Shown: positions 1 through 7,667, numbered from the stretch's first letter. The stretch: DNA of 20,058 nt from Gammaproteobacteria bacterium (GCA_028599035.1 JAQRMT010000014.1:1-20058), one strand, 5' to 3'. Notes: a model not told the origin generated them from the sequence alone. Numbers and translations are program-made.

Positions 1-168
1 AACTATTATTATAAGGACATATTTCCTTATATTACGATATTAAAAATAAACCCTGTAAAAAACAACCAAATTCCATCTGTTTTTAAGATAAAATTTAGAT
101 TTTTACCTAATATTTGATATCTAGGTAAAAAATTAAACACAATTTAACTTTTAAATTTAATTTGACAA
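1..168. other. AT-rich non-coding stretch with two perfect inverted repeats
   Basis: I see no coding sequence here. There are two clean palindromes. TATAAGGA (10-17) pairs with TCCTTATA (24-31) across a 6-nt loop. TTTTTACCTA (100-109) pairs with TAGGTAAAAA (122-131) across a 12-nt loop. Neither is followed by a convincing U-tract on either strand, so they look more like operator or end-repeat structures than terminators, but this is open. The second one lies about 38 nt before the first codon of the recombinase relic. Confidence 0.6.
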
Positions 169-336
169 ATGATAACAGATAAAAAACCTATTATTCAGTA
201 AATGCGCGAAATAATGCAACACATGTATTATGCTTATAAAACTGAGAATACTTATTGTGATTGGGCAAAGCGATTTATCAAATTTTCAAACATGCAAGGA
301 ATAAGGGGACGCTATACGGCTCCCCCACTTGACTGA
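169..336 (+). pseudogene. Decayed N-terminal fragment of an integron-type tyrosine recombinase
   Basis: Reading from ATG 169, the frame gives MITDKKPIIQ, then a TAA stop (199-201), then in the same frame an ATG (202) and MREIMQHMYYAYKTENTYCD followed by WAKRFIKFSNMQ. From memory, this matches the SAM-like core-binding domain that opens integron integrases (IntI) and related phage-type integrases: helix with REIM, then HYSxRTExxYxxWxKRFIxFH. Similarity ends near 295 and the frame closes at a TGA (334-336). The catalytic domain (R, H-x-x-R, Y) is absent. What remains is about one third of the N-terminal domain, with an internal stop and a 3' break. No attI site is recognisable. It could instead be an XerC/D-like or phage integrase relic; the family is fairly secure and the integron assignment less so. 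Confidence 0.55.
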
Positions 337-527
337 ACATCAAATTACAACAATTTATTGAGGGAATTTCAGAGTGTGATTTATTTTAGAAAAGTACCTA
401 AACAAGGCATTCTATCTGGCTGCTAATGCGCTAAGTGGATTGCTTGAACCCATTCTAATAACGGCTCAAAAGAGTACATTGCACGCCGTCTACCAGAGGC
501 TTTTATAACAACTTTTATTAAGCGGTT
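337..527. other. Gene-free stretch downstream of leuS, possible further relic sequence
   Basis: This 190-base stretch separates the recombinase relic from the leuS stop codon. It contains a short + frame of about 42 codons without a start (380-508), and a short minus frame continuing from the leuS end to a TAG at 423-425. I recognise neither. A weak hairpin, GGGGA (305-309) with TCCCC (321-325), lies just before it. There is no clear terminator for leuS and no attC or tRNA structure I would defend. Its sharp start after the relic suggests a recombination breakpoint. Confidence 0.4.
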
Positions 528-2978
528 TTATTTAATAACAATATTAACTAACTTATTTGGTATCACAATCACTTTAACGATGGTTTTGCCGTCGGTAAAT
601 TTGGTTACATTTTCATCTGCCAGTGCTTGCGTTTCAACCTGCGCTTTATCGGCGTTGGCGTCGAGCATTAATTTGGCACGAAGTTTGCCGTTGACTTGGA
701 CGATAATCTGCACTTCGTCTTGAGTGAGTGCAGATTTATCAATGCTTGGCCATGGCTCGTTAATGATGGCTGTGGCGTTGCCTAATGTTTGCCACAAATA
801 ATGGCAAAGGTGTGGGGCAATGGGGCTGAGGGTTTTGAGTAAAATATGGATGGATTCTTGACGCACGGACATAGAGGCAGCGCTGGTATCGTTAAATTTG
901 GATAAGGTATTACTAAGCTCCATAAGGGCGGCAATCACGGTATTAAATAGATGTCTTCGATCCATATCATCAGTGATTTTATTAAGGGCCTGGTGGGTCT
1001 TAAAGCGTATATCTTTTTGGGCTTTATCAAGGTTATCTAAAGAGCCGATGGCGTTATTTTCTTGGTCTTTTATAAAGCCACTAACCAAACGATAAACCTT
1101 ATTAATAAAGCGATATGCCCCTTCTAGCCCTGAATCGCTCCATTCTAGGTCTTGGGTTGGCGGAGCGGCAAATAGTATGAATAGGCGCACGGTGTCAGCA
1201 CCGTATTTTTCAATCATTTGTGCGGGGTCTACCGTGTTGCCTTTAGACTTGCTCATTTTGCTGCCGTCTTTTAAAACCATGCCTTGAGTAAGCAGGTTTT
1301 TAAAAGGCTCATCGTTTTTAATTAAGCCTTCATCACGCAACAGTTTGTTAAAAAATCGAGCGTAAAGTAAATGCAAAATTGCGTGTTCGATACCGCCAAT
1401 ATATTGATCCACGCCGCCATTATCTAGCCAATAGTTGGCTCGTTCATCCAGCATTTTGTTGCTATTGTCTTTGCAAGTGTAGCGGGCAAAATACCAAGAA
1501 GACTCAAAGAAGGTGTCGAAAGTATCGGTTTCTCGTTGTGCTGCCTCATTGCATTTCGGGCAGGTAGTTTGGTAAAACTCAGGCATTTTTTTGATTGGCG
1601 AGCCAACACCCTCAAAATCTACTTTTTCAGGCAAGATAACGGGCAAGTCGGCTTCAGGTACTGCCACCGAGCCACAACTTGGGCAGTTAATGATGGGGAT
1701 TGGGCAGCCCCAGTAGCGTTGGCGAGATACGCCCCAATCTCGCAGGCGATAGTTGGTTTTTTTGTTACCTAGGTTGTTAGCCATTAAGGTTTTAGCAATG
1801 TTGTCAAAGGCTTGGTCAAAGTTCATGCCATTAAATGCGCCTGAATTAAACAACACGCCTTTATCAGTAACGGCGCTTTCATTAATATTTTGGCCCTCAT
1901 TAATGACTTGTTTGATGCTGATTGCGTATTTTTTGGCAAACTCATAATCGCGCTCATCGTGAGCAGGCACGCTCATTACTGCCCCTGTGCCGTAGCCCAT
2001 TAAGACAAAATTAGCAATCCAAATAGGCACTTCATTGCCACTGATGGGGTGTGTGCATTTAAACCCAGAATCAATGCCTTTTTTCTCCATGGTTTCCATT
2101 GAAGCCTCAGTGGTTTGCAGGGTTTTGCACTCATCGATAAAGGTCTGCACTTGCGGGTTGTTTTTACTCGCCTCAAGTGCAAGTGGGTGTTCACTGGCAA
2201 TGGCTAAATAAGTTACTCCCATCAAGGTATCTGGGCGAGTGGTGTAGACTTCAAGTGCATCAGCGCCCTCTCTTGGAAAAGTGATTTCCAAGCCAACGGA
2301 TTTGCCAATCCAGTTTTTTTGCATGGTTTTGACGGCATCGGGCCAGCCATCGAGTTGGTCTAAACTACTGAGCAGTTCATCGGCATAATCGGTGATACGC
2401 ATAAACCATTGTGAAATTTCTTTCTTTTCAATCAGTGCGTCAGAACGCCAGCCACGCCCATCAATCACTTGTTCGTTTGCTAGTACGGTTTGGTCAACAG
2501 GATCCCAATTAACAATCGCATTTTTCTTATACACTAGACCTTTTTCAAATAATTTGACAAACAACCATTGCTCCCAGCGGTAATAATCTGGATGGCAGGT
2601 GGCAATTTCACGCGACCAATCATAGCCAAAACCTAACTGGCTTAACTGTTTTTTCATGTAGTTGATGTTTTCATAAGTCCACTTGGCAGGTGGGACTTTG
2701 TTTTTTAATGCGGCGTTTTCAGCGGGCAGACCGAATCCATCCCAGCCAATTGGTTGCAGTACATTTTTGCCCTGCATTTTTTGATAGCGAGAAATTACAT
2801 CGCCAATGCTATAATTTCGTACATGCCCCATATGTAAACGCCCAGATGGGTAGGGAAACATACTTAAACAGTAATATTTTTCTTTTGAAGTGTCTTCTAT
2901 CACTTCAAAAGATTTATTTTTTTGCCAGTAGTCTTGCGCTTGCGATTCGATTGTTTGAGCGTTATATTCTGGGTTCAT
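528..2978 (-). CDS. leuS: Leucyl-tRNA synthetase
   Basis: Class Ia aminoacyl-tRNA synthetase that charges tRNA-Leu in the cytosol and edits mischarged products. The 816-aa product carries the HIGH signature as HMGH at residues 49-52 inside PYPSGRLHMGHVRNYSIGD, and KMSKS at 574-578. The CP1 editing domain is visible through TTRPDT and GTGAVMSVPAHDERD. A zinc-ribbon insert has two Cys pairs (CPSCG and CPKC). The product ends with the usual C-terminal VQVNGKLRAK and VNIVIK segments. It is somewhat shorter than the E. coli enzyme (860 aa) but no catalytic element is missing. The ATG lies 8 nt after the dihydroorotate dehydrogenase stop, so the two are probably cotranscribed; no good Shine-Dalgarno is seen. 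The lptE-holA genes that follow leuS in E. coli are not here; the recombinase relic region follows instead. Confidence 0.98.
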   Translation of the reverse strand: MNPEYNAQTIESQAQDYWQKNKSFEVIEDTSKEKYYCLSMFPYPSGRLHMGHVRNYSIGDVISRYQKMQGKNVLQPIGWDGFGLPAENAALKNKVPPAKWTYENINYMKKQLSQLGFGYDWSREIATCHPDYYRWEQWLFVKLFEKGLVYKKNAIVNWDPVDQTVLANEQVIDGRGWRSDALIEKKEISQWFMRITDYADELLSSLDQLDGWPDAVKTMQKNWIGKSVGLEITFPREGADALEVYTTRPDTLMGVTYLAIASEHPLALEASKNNPQVQTFIDECKTLQTTEASMETMEKKGIDSGFKCTHPISGNEVPIWIANFVLMGYGTGAVMSVPAHDERDYEFAKKYAISIKQVINEGQNINESAVTDKGVLFNSGAFNGMNFDQAFDNIAKTLMANNLGNKKTNYRLRDWGVSRQRYWGCPIPIINCPSCGSVAVPEADLPVILPEKVDFEGVGSPIKKMPEFYQTTCPKCNEAAQRETDTFDTFFESSWYFARYTCKDNSNKMLDERANYWLDNGGVDQYIGGIEHAILHLLYARFFNKLLRDEGLIKNDEPFKNLLTQGMVLKDGSKMSKSKGNTVDPAQMIEKYGADTVRLFILFAAPPTQDLEWSDSGLEGAYRFINKVYRLVSGFIKDQENNAIGSLDNLDKAQKDIRFKTHQALNKITDDMDRRHLFNTVIAALMELSNTLSKFNDTSAASMSVRQESIHILLKTLSPIAPHLCHYLWQTLGNATAIINEPWPSIDKSALTQDEVQIIVQVNGKLRAKLMLDANADKAQVETQALADENVTKFTDGKTIVKVIVIPNKLVNIVIK

Positions 2979-2986
2979 AGGATGTG

Positions 2987-3952
2987 TTATTTGTTTGAGT
3001 TAGTGTTACAGGCTGATATGGCAGAATTAAGTTCTAGTGTGCCGATCAATTCATCAACGCTATTGAGGTTGTTATCTGTTAAGTATTGACTGATGCCATC
3101 ATTAATTTTATGGCACACTAATGGGTCGTAGAATAGCGCCGTACCTATGCCGACAGTGGCTGCACCTGCAATGATAAATTCAATCGCATCATTCGCAGTA
3201 GTGATGCCGCCTTGTCCGATAATTGGCACATTGTGGTGTTTACTAGCTTGGTAAACTTGATGCACTTTTAACAGGGCGATTGGCTTAATGGCAGGGCCTG
3301 ACAAGCCACCCTGATTGTTACCAATAATCGGCTTTTTGGTTTTGGTGTCAATTGACATGCCCATCAGCGTGTTAATCACTGCCAAACCATTTGTGCCTGC
3401 ATCAATGCAGCGTTGAGCGCTAAGGGAGATGTCTGTTTGGTTGGGCGATAATTTGGTGATAATAGCTTTTGAGGTGTTTTTTCTGCAAATATCAACCACT
3501 CGGTAAGACATATCTGGGTCGTTACCAAATGCTACACCACCTTCTTTGACATTTGGACAAGAGATGTTAATTTCAATGGCATCAATATCTGTGTCATCAA
3601 ATCGTTTGGCGATTTCGCCATATTCTTCCACGGATGAGCCAGAAATATTGATGATAAAATGCGTTTCAGTTTTATCCAAATTCGGCATAATATCGTTAAT
3701 CACCACATCTGTTCCTGGATTTTGCAAGCCAATGGCGTTAATCATGCCACTTGGTGTTTCTGTTACTCGATGAGGTATATTGCCAAGGCGAGGCTCCAGC
3801 GTTGTGCCTTTGAGGCAAATAGCGCCTACATCGGCGTTAGAAAACCCATCAATCCGTGTGTATTCCTCACCAAAGCCAACACAGCCTGATAAAAGTACAA
3901 TGGGTGAGTTTAGCTTAAGTCCGCAAAATTCGGTTTTTAGATTTTTCTGCAT
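2987..3952 (-). CDS. pyrD: Dihydroorotate dehydrogenase, class 1B-like
   Basis: FMN enzyme oxidising dihydroorotate to orotate, step four of pyrimidine synthesis. The 321-aa sequence follows the Bacillus PyrD (class 1B) pattern: NPIVLLSGCVGFG-like opening, KGTTLEPRLGN, NAIGLQNPG, INISCPNVKEGG with the class 1 catalytic Cys (residue 132), VINTLMGM, GGLSGPAIKP and IIGQGGI. Class 2 enzymes, usual in gammaproteobacteria, use Ser and have an N-terminal membrane helix; neither is present. I chose ATG 3952 because the frame open further to 4000 adds 16 residues the family lacks and leaves no room for the divergent bioD promoter. A perfect TATAAT sits 7 nt upstream of this ATG. leuS follows 8 nt after the stop. 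Class 1B enzymes normally pair with PyrK, which is not in this window. Confidence 0.9.
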   Translation of the reverse strand: MQKNLKTEFCGLKLNSPIVLLSGCVGFGEEYTRIDGFSNADVGAICLKGTTLEPRLGNIPHRVTETPSGMINAIGLQNPGTDVVINDIMPNLDKTETHFIINISGSSVEEYGEIAKRFDDTDIDAIEINISCPNVKEGGVAFGNDPDMSYRVVDICRKNTSKAIITKLSPNQTDISLSAQRCIDAGTNGLAVINTLMGMSIDTKTKKPIIGNNQGGLSGPAIKPIALLKVHQVYQASKHHNVPIIGQGGITTANDAIEFIIAGAATVGIGTALFYDPLVCHKINDGISQYLTDNNLNSVDELIGTLELNSAISACNTNSNK

Positions 3953-3959
3953 AGTCGCT

Positions 3960-3965
3960 ATTATA
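3960..3965 (-). promoter_or_regulatory. Candidate -10 box for pyrD-leuS
   Basis: A perfect TATAAT on the minus strand, ending 7 nt before the chosen pyrD start. No good -35 hexamer is found at 16-18 nt. If it is used, transcription would begin almost at the ATG, giving a leaderless or near-leaderless message, which fits the absence of a Shine-Dalgarno. Confidence 0.35.
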
Positions 3966-4020
3966 CAAAGGTCTTTATTAACTGCTGGGCTAATATGCAT
4001 TACTGTTAAAATTATGCGCC

Positions 4021-4662
4021 ATGAAGGGATTATTTATAAGTGGTAGTGGCACAGATGTGGGCAAAACATTTATTGCCAGTTACATCATTCAAGCGTTAAA
4101 TAGCAAATACTGCGTTGTGGCCAGAAAGCCTATCGAGAGCGACTGCATCAAAACAACCAATGGACTAATGCCAAAAGATGCGATGTTGTTAAACAAAGCA
4201 TGTGCAAATCCAGAATCAATTGATATGGTTTGTCGATTTAAGTTTGAGGGTTGCGTGAGTGGCGAAAAGGCCAGTCTAGATAAAGGGGTCAGTGTTAATT
4301 TACAGAACCTGGTCAGTGCAGTACAGCCGACCAGTAGCGATGATTTTGTGGTAATTGAAGGGGCAGGCGGACTGTATTCACCCATTGCCCAGCAGGCGCT
4401 AAACAGTGATTTTGCCCTTGCTCTTGGTCTACCAGTCGTGATTGTGGTAAAAGACGAACTGGGAGCAATCAATCAAGCGTTATTAAGCATAGGTGCCGCT
4501 AAAAAACATAAACTCAATGTCGTGATGCTGGTTTTAAATCAAATAAGACCTAATGACTTGAACAATGCTAAGGCACTCAGTGCTTATACCGATGTTGCTA
4601 TAGTGAGTTTCAATGAGAGCGAACTGAGTGATTTTAATGCCAGAGTTTTGGCGTTAATCTAG
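4021..4662 (+). CDS. bioD: Dethiobiotin synthetase
   Basis: ATP-dependent closure of the ureido ring of 7,8-diaminopelargonate to dethiobiotin, the penultimate step of biotin synthesis. The 213-aa product opens with GSGTDVGKTF (P-loop, residues 8-17). It then has a KPIESD segment matching the substrate-binding KPV-S-G region, VIEGAGGLYSP, and PVVIVVKDELGAINQALL, in family order. Length is normal for BioD. It stands alone: no other bio genes flank it. It diverges from pyrD with 68 nt between starts. Its last 9 nt overlap the end of convergent sspB, so neither gene can have a private terminator there. No strong Shine-Dalgarno precedes the ATG. Confidence 0.93.
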   Translation: MKGLFISGSGTDVGKTFIASYIIQALNSKYCVVARKPIESDCIKTTNGLMPKDAMLLNKACANPESIDMVCRFKFEGCVSGEKASLDKGVSVNLQNLVSAVQPTSSDDFVVIEGAGGLYSPIAQQALNSDFALALGLPVVIVVKDELGAINQALLSIGAAKKHKLNVVMLVLNQIRPNDLNNAKALSAYTDVAIVSFNESELSDFNARVLALI

Positions 4663-5007
4663 TACAGTTAAATTAGGCCTTTTGGGGGCAGTTTTTTTGG
4701 CTTCAGTTTCAAAGAACATACCTTCACCATTTTCACCTGCATAAATTGTTAGCACTGCATTGGTGGGCACATAAATGTCTTGAGACTTTCCATCAAAACG
4801 CGCTTTGAATGAAATTGACTCATTGTTTATCACTAAAGCGCTGGTCGCACCTGTGCCAATATTAAGTACAATCTTGTCTTGCTGAATAAAAGACTTGGGC
4901 ACATCAACGCCAGACTTTAAGCAATCCACTAAGATATGCGGAGTGAGCTCACTGTCTTCCATCCATTGATGATAAGCACGAATCAAATAGGGTGCAACCG
5001 AAGCCAT
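4654..5007 (-). CDS. sspB: ClpXP adaptor SspB (stringent starvation protein B), short-linker form
   Basis: Adaptor that delivers ssrA-tagged, ribosome-rescued proteins to the ClpXP protease. Residues 1-95 match the substrate-binding domain: PYLIRAYHQW, SELTPHILVD, GVDVP, IVLNIG, SFKARF-G, and VP-NAVLTIYAGENGEGMFFE. The very C-terminus, KRPNLTVLD, matches the XB peptide (RPxLxVV in E. coli) that docks on the ClpX zinc-binding domain. The acidic flexible linker between them is almost gone: the protein is 117 aa against about 165 in E. coli. It starts 11 nt after the sspA stop, the usual sspA-sspB operon. Its 3' end overlaps bioD tail-to-tail by 9 nt. Confidence 0.95.
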   Translation of the reverse strand: MASVAPYLIRAYHQWMEDSELTPHILVDCLKSGVDVPKSFIQQDKIVLNIGTGATSALVINNESISFKARFDGKSQDIYVPTNAVLTIYAGENGEGMFFETEAKKTAPKRPNLTVLD

Positions 5008-5018
5008 AGTAACAAGTT

Positions 5019-5651
5019 TTAGGTGTTATATTCTTTTTCGCAATCAGTCAAACCTTCTTTAAAGCTCTTTCTTATAAAGAGGCGATTTGCATAATCAGTA
5101 ATTGCCTTTCCAGGTGCGCCTAAATCAATGTCTAATTTCTTTAAGCGCCATAATAGTGCCGCTAAACAGGCATCAACAATTGTCATATCGTCGCTTTTAA
5201 AGAAAGATTTGTATTCAAATAAAGGCACCAGCCCGATTAATTGGCTTTTAAGGATTTTTCTTGCCTCATTCGCCTCTTTCTTTTCGCCTGTTTCAATTGT
5301 ATTAACCAGCTTAAACCAATTGCCATCTGCTCTTGTAAATCTAAAAATTAGCAAGCGTTTTTCTGATTTTTCAATCGGGTCAACTGGCAACAAAGGCGGA
5401 AACGGAAAACGCTCGTCCAAGTATTCCATAATAACAGAAAGGTCATATAAAACAATGCCCCGATCAAACAAGGTAGGTAGCGTTTGGCAAGGATTAAGTT
5501 CTAAAATTTCTTCAGGCATCTGGTCAACTTCTAAGTTGACAACTTCTCTTTCAATGTTTTTTTCTGCCATGATAAAGCGCACTGCGTGTGACTCTATCTC
5601 GTCTGCAGCAGAATAAAGAATGGTTGACGATGGATTTGGTTTGGTTAGCAT
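5019..5651 (-). CDS. sspA: Stringent starvation protein A
   Basis: RNA polymerase-associated regulator with a glutathione-S-transferase fold. In E. coli it acts under stress and starvation. The 210-aa product matches SspA throughout: N-terminal thioredoxin-like domain (SHAVRFIMAEKNIE, LNPCQTLPTL), the signature IMEYLDERFPFPPLLPVDPI (about residues 74-93), and an all-helical C-terminal half with DACLAALLWRLKKLDI. A Shine-Dalgarno-like AAGGA with 8 nt spacing precedes the ATG. It follows petC in the common petABC-sspA-sspB order, but a strong terminator separates it from petC and leaves under 30 nt for a promoter of its own. Confidence 0.95.
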   Translation of the reverse strand: MLTKPNPSSTILYSAADEIESHAVRFIMAEKNIEREVVNLEVDQMPEEILELNPCQTLPTLFDRGIVLYDLSVIMEYLDERFPFPPLLPVDPIEKSEKRLLIFRFTRADGNWFKLVNTIETGEKKEANEARKILKSQLIGLVPLFEYKSFFKSDDMTIVDACLAALLWRLKKLDIDLGAPGKAITDYANRLFIRKSFKEGLTDCEKEYNT

Positions 5652-5663
5652 ATTAAGTGTCCT

Positions 5664-5703
5664 TAAAAAATAAAAAACAGCACCTCTTATAAGGGGCGCT
5701 GTT
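5664..5703 (-). terminator. Rho-independent terminator after petC
   Basis: On the minus strand AACAGC...GCTGTT closes a hairpin at 5676-5703. It has 12 pairs, including one G-T wobble, plus one A-C mismatch, and a very short loop. The stem is followed by a T-rich run of about 12 nt (5664-5675). It lies 47 nt past the petC stop and directly before sspA. It should end most petABC transcripts; read-through would feed sspAB. Confidence 0.85.
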
Positions 5704-5717
5704 AAATGTATTGACTA

Positions 5718-5723
5718 ATTGTA
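5718..5723 (-). promoter_or_regulatory. Possible -10 box for sspAB, upstream of the terminator
   Basis: TACAAT on the minus strand, between the petC stop and the terminator hairpin. If it drives sspAB, the hairpin would sit in the 5' leader as an attenuator. No convincing -35 is present (the nearest TTAAGC is 19 nt away). Speculative. Confidence 0.2.
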
Positions 5724-5749
5724 TCAGAAAATAAGATTAATTGCTTAAG

Positions 5750-6442
5750 TTAGTCTTTAGCACGCCAGTTGCCATATTTCACATCTTTCCAGTACTCTTT
5801 TTTCATTAAATAAGCAAGAATAAGCAAAATAAACAAAAAGCCCATGACTTTGTAGCCCAAGTCAACACGCACCAACTTAGCAGGCTCACCAACATAGTCT
5901 AAGAAGTTGGTAACATCTCTAACATCCTGGTTAAAATCTTCGGCTGATTTGTTTTTCTTAAGCTCCCATAAAACATCTGGCATTGAGGCATTGACTAAAA
6001 CTTTGTTATTCACGCCAAATGGGCGAGATTTGTCTGCATAAAAACTACGCAAGTAAGTATAAATCCAGTCTGTGCCTTTTGAGCGAGCGACTAAAGACAA
6101 GTCTGGCGGTGTTGTGCCAAACCATGTTTCTGCACCTTTTTCTGTCATTGATGAAACGACTTTATCGCCAAGTTTACTGCCACTAAACATTAGATTTTTC
6201 TTGACATCAGCATTGCTAATATTGAGGTCTTTAGCAATGCGGTTGTAACGCATAAATGAAATTGAGTGACAACCTGAACAATAGTCCATAAATAATTGCG
6301 CACCATTTTGCAATGACTTTTGGTCGTTGATATCAGTATCTGCATGGTCTAAATGCACGCCATTTTCAGATGCCAAGACATTGAACGAAATACTTAAGCT
6401 TGCTAAAACAGACGCTGTGATTGTTAATAATTTTTTCATCAT
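5750..6442 (-). CDS. petC: Cytochrome c1 of the bc1 complex
   Basis: Haem c subunit of ubiquinol-cytochrome c reductase, passing electrons from the Rieske protein to soluble cytochrome c. The 230-aa precursor has a Sec signal peptide (KKLLTITASVLASLSISFNVLA, about 3-24). It has the haem-binding C55-S-G-C58-H59, a candidate axial Met154 in NASMPD, and a C-terminal membrane anchor at about 198-213 that leaves the KKEYWKDV tail in the cytoplasm. The start overlaps the petB end: GGAGTAATATGATG places a good Shine-Dalgarno 7 nt before the second ATG (6439), which may be the real start. It is the last gene of petABC and is followed by the terminator. Confidence 0.96.
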   Translation of the reverse strand: MMKKLLTITASVLASLSISFNVLASENGVHLDHADTDINDQKSLQNGAQLFMDYCSGCHSISFMRYNRIAKDLNISNADVKKNLMFSGSKLGDKVVSSMTEKGAETWFGTTPPDLSLVARSKGTDWIYTYLRSFYADKSRPFGVNNKVLVNASMPDVLWELKKNKSAEDFNQDVRDVTNFLDYVGEPAKLVRVDLGYKVMGFLFILLILAYLMKKEYWKDVKYGNWRAKD

Positions 6443-6443
6443 A

Positions 6444-7667
6444 TTACTCCGTTACCCGTTCAGGCACTTGTTTGGTTTTCCCGATTGAGGTAAACCAAGG
6501 CATTAAAATAAAGAAACCGAAATATAAAATAGTAAAAACTCGTGCTAATATAGCATTCACTGGCGTTACTGGTTCCATACCTAACCAGCCAAGTGTAATG
6601 AAACTCACTACAAAAACACCCAGTGCGATTTTGTAAGGATATGAGCGGTATCTAATCGATTTCACTTTAGAGCGGTCTAACCATGGTAGTGCCAATAGAA
6701 TTAATAACGCTGCAAACATACCGACAACCCCTGGGAATTGTGAGCCAAACATAGGTGGAATTGCCCTTAATACTGAATAGAAAGGGGTTAAATACCAAAG
6801 TGGTGCAATGTGGTCAGGTGTTTTTAATGGATTTGCCTCAATGAAGTTAGCATGTTCTAGGAAGTAGCCATTTAAAGCAGGAGCAAAAAACACCACAGCT
6901 GAGAAAAGCATTAAAAATACCACCACGCCAACAATATCCTTGACGCTGTAGTATGGGTGGAATGGAATGCCGTCTTTTGGAATGCCATTTTTATCCTTAT
7001 TCTTTTTAATTTCAACGCCATCTGGATTGTTTGAGCCAACGGTATGCAACGCTACGATATGCAAGAATACCAATACCACTAAAATAAGCGGCAAGGCAAT
7101 CACATGCAGTGAGAAGAAACGGTTGAGCGCTGGGTCACCAACAGCATAATCGCCTAAAATCCATACCAATAAGTCAGGGCCAATAAAAGGCACTGAACCA
7201 AACAGCGAAATAATAACTTGTGCACCCCAATAAGACATTTGACCCCAAGGCAGAACATAGCCCATAAACGCCTCAGCCATTAGTGCGATGTATAAAATCA
7301 TACCAAGAATCCAAATCAACTCTCTTGGCGACTTGTATGAGCCATAAAGCAAGCCCCGATACATATGCAAGTAAATCACAATAAAAAATGCTGATGCCCC
7401 TGTTGAGTGTAGGTAGCGAATCAGCCAGCCCCAATCAACATCACGCATAATGTATTCAACCGAGGCGAAAGCATTGACCGCATCGGGCTTAAAATGCATA
7501 GTCAGGAAAATACCAGTAACGATTTGCATTACCAGCACCAGCATCGCTAATGAGCCAAAGAAATACCAAAAATTAAAGTTTCTTGGCGTGTAGTATTCGG
7601 CTAAATGTTCGTTCCAAACCTTAGTTAGTGGGAATCTTTGATCGATCCAGTTTTTATTGTTATCCAT
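6444..7667 (-). CDS. petB: Cytochrome b of the bc1 complex
   Basis: Membrane core of ubiquinol-cytochrome c reductase, holding haems bL and bH and both quinone sites. The 407-aa protein has about eight hydrophobic helices. The haem ligands are H87/H101 and H188/H203; the second pair is 15 apart, as I recall for other beta/gammaproteobacterial cytochromes b. GYVLPWGQMSYWGA marks the cd1 region near the Qo site. The Qo signature reads PLWY (289-292) instead of PEWY. I chose ATG 7667 because AAGGAG, overlapping the petA stop, lies 8 nt upstream. The frame stays open to an ATG at 7703 but that would run into petA and add residues the family lacks. Confidence 0.97.
   Translation of the reverse strand: MDNNKNWIDQRFPLTKVWNEHLAEYYTPRNFNFWYFFGSLAMLVLVMQIVTGIFLTMHFKPDAVNAFASVEYIMRDVDWGWLIRYLHSTGASAFFIVIYLHMYRGLLYGSYKSPRELIWILGMILYIALMAEAFMGYVLPWGQMSYWGAQVIISLFGSVPFIGPDLLVWILGDYAVGDPALNRFFSLHVIALPLILVVLVFLHIVALHTVGSNNPDGVEIKKNKDKNGIPKDGIPFHPYYSVKDIVGVVVFLMLFSAVVFFAPALNGYFLEHANFIEANPLKTPDHIAPLWYLTPFYSVLRAIPPMFGSQFPGVVGMFAALLILLALPWLDRSKVKSIRYRSYPYKIALGVFVVSFITLGWLGMEPVTPVNAILARVFTILYFGFFILMPWFTSIGKTKQVPERVTE

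Noticed and set aside
421..480. tRNA T-arm or another attC at the GGATTGCTTGAACCCA stretch
   Set aside because: The arms do not pair as a tRNA and no core sites flank it; only a chance TTGAACC resemblance.
4089..4472. 127-codon minus-strand open frame inside bioD
   Set aside because: It is wholly antisense to a well-conserved gene and its translation is low-complexity Ser/Thr/Leu-rich with no family features.
5128..5616. 162-codon plus-strand open frame inside sspA
   Set aside because: It is antisense to a clear SspA. The composition (Ser/Lys-rich) is a by-product of the real gene's codons.
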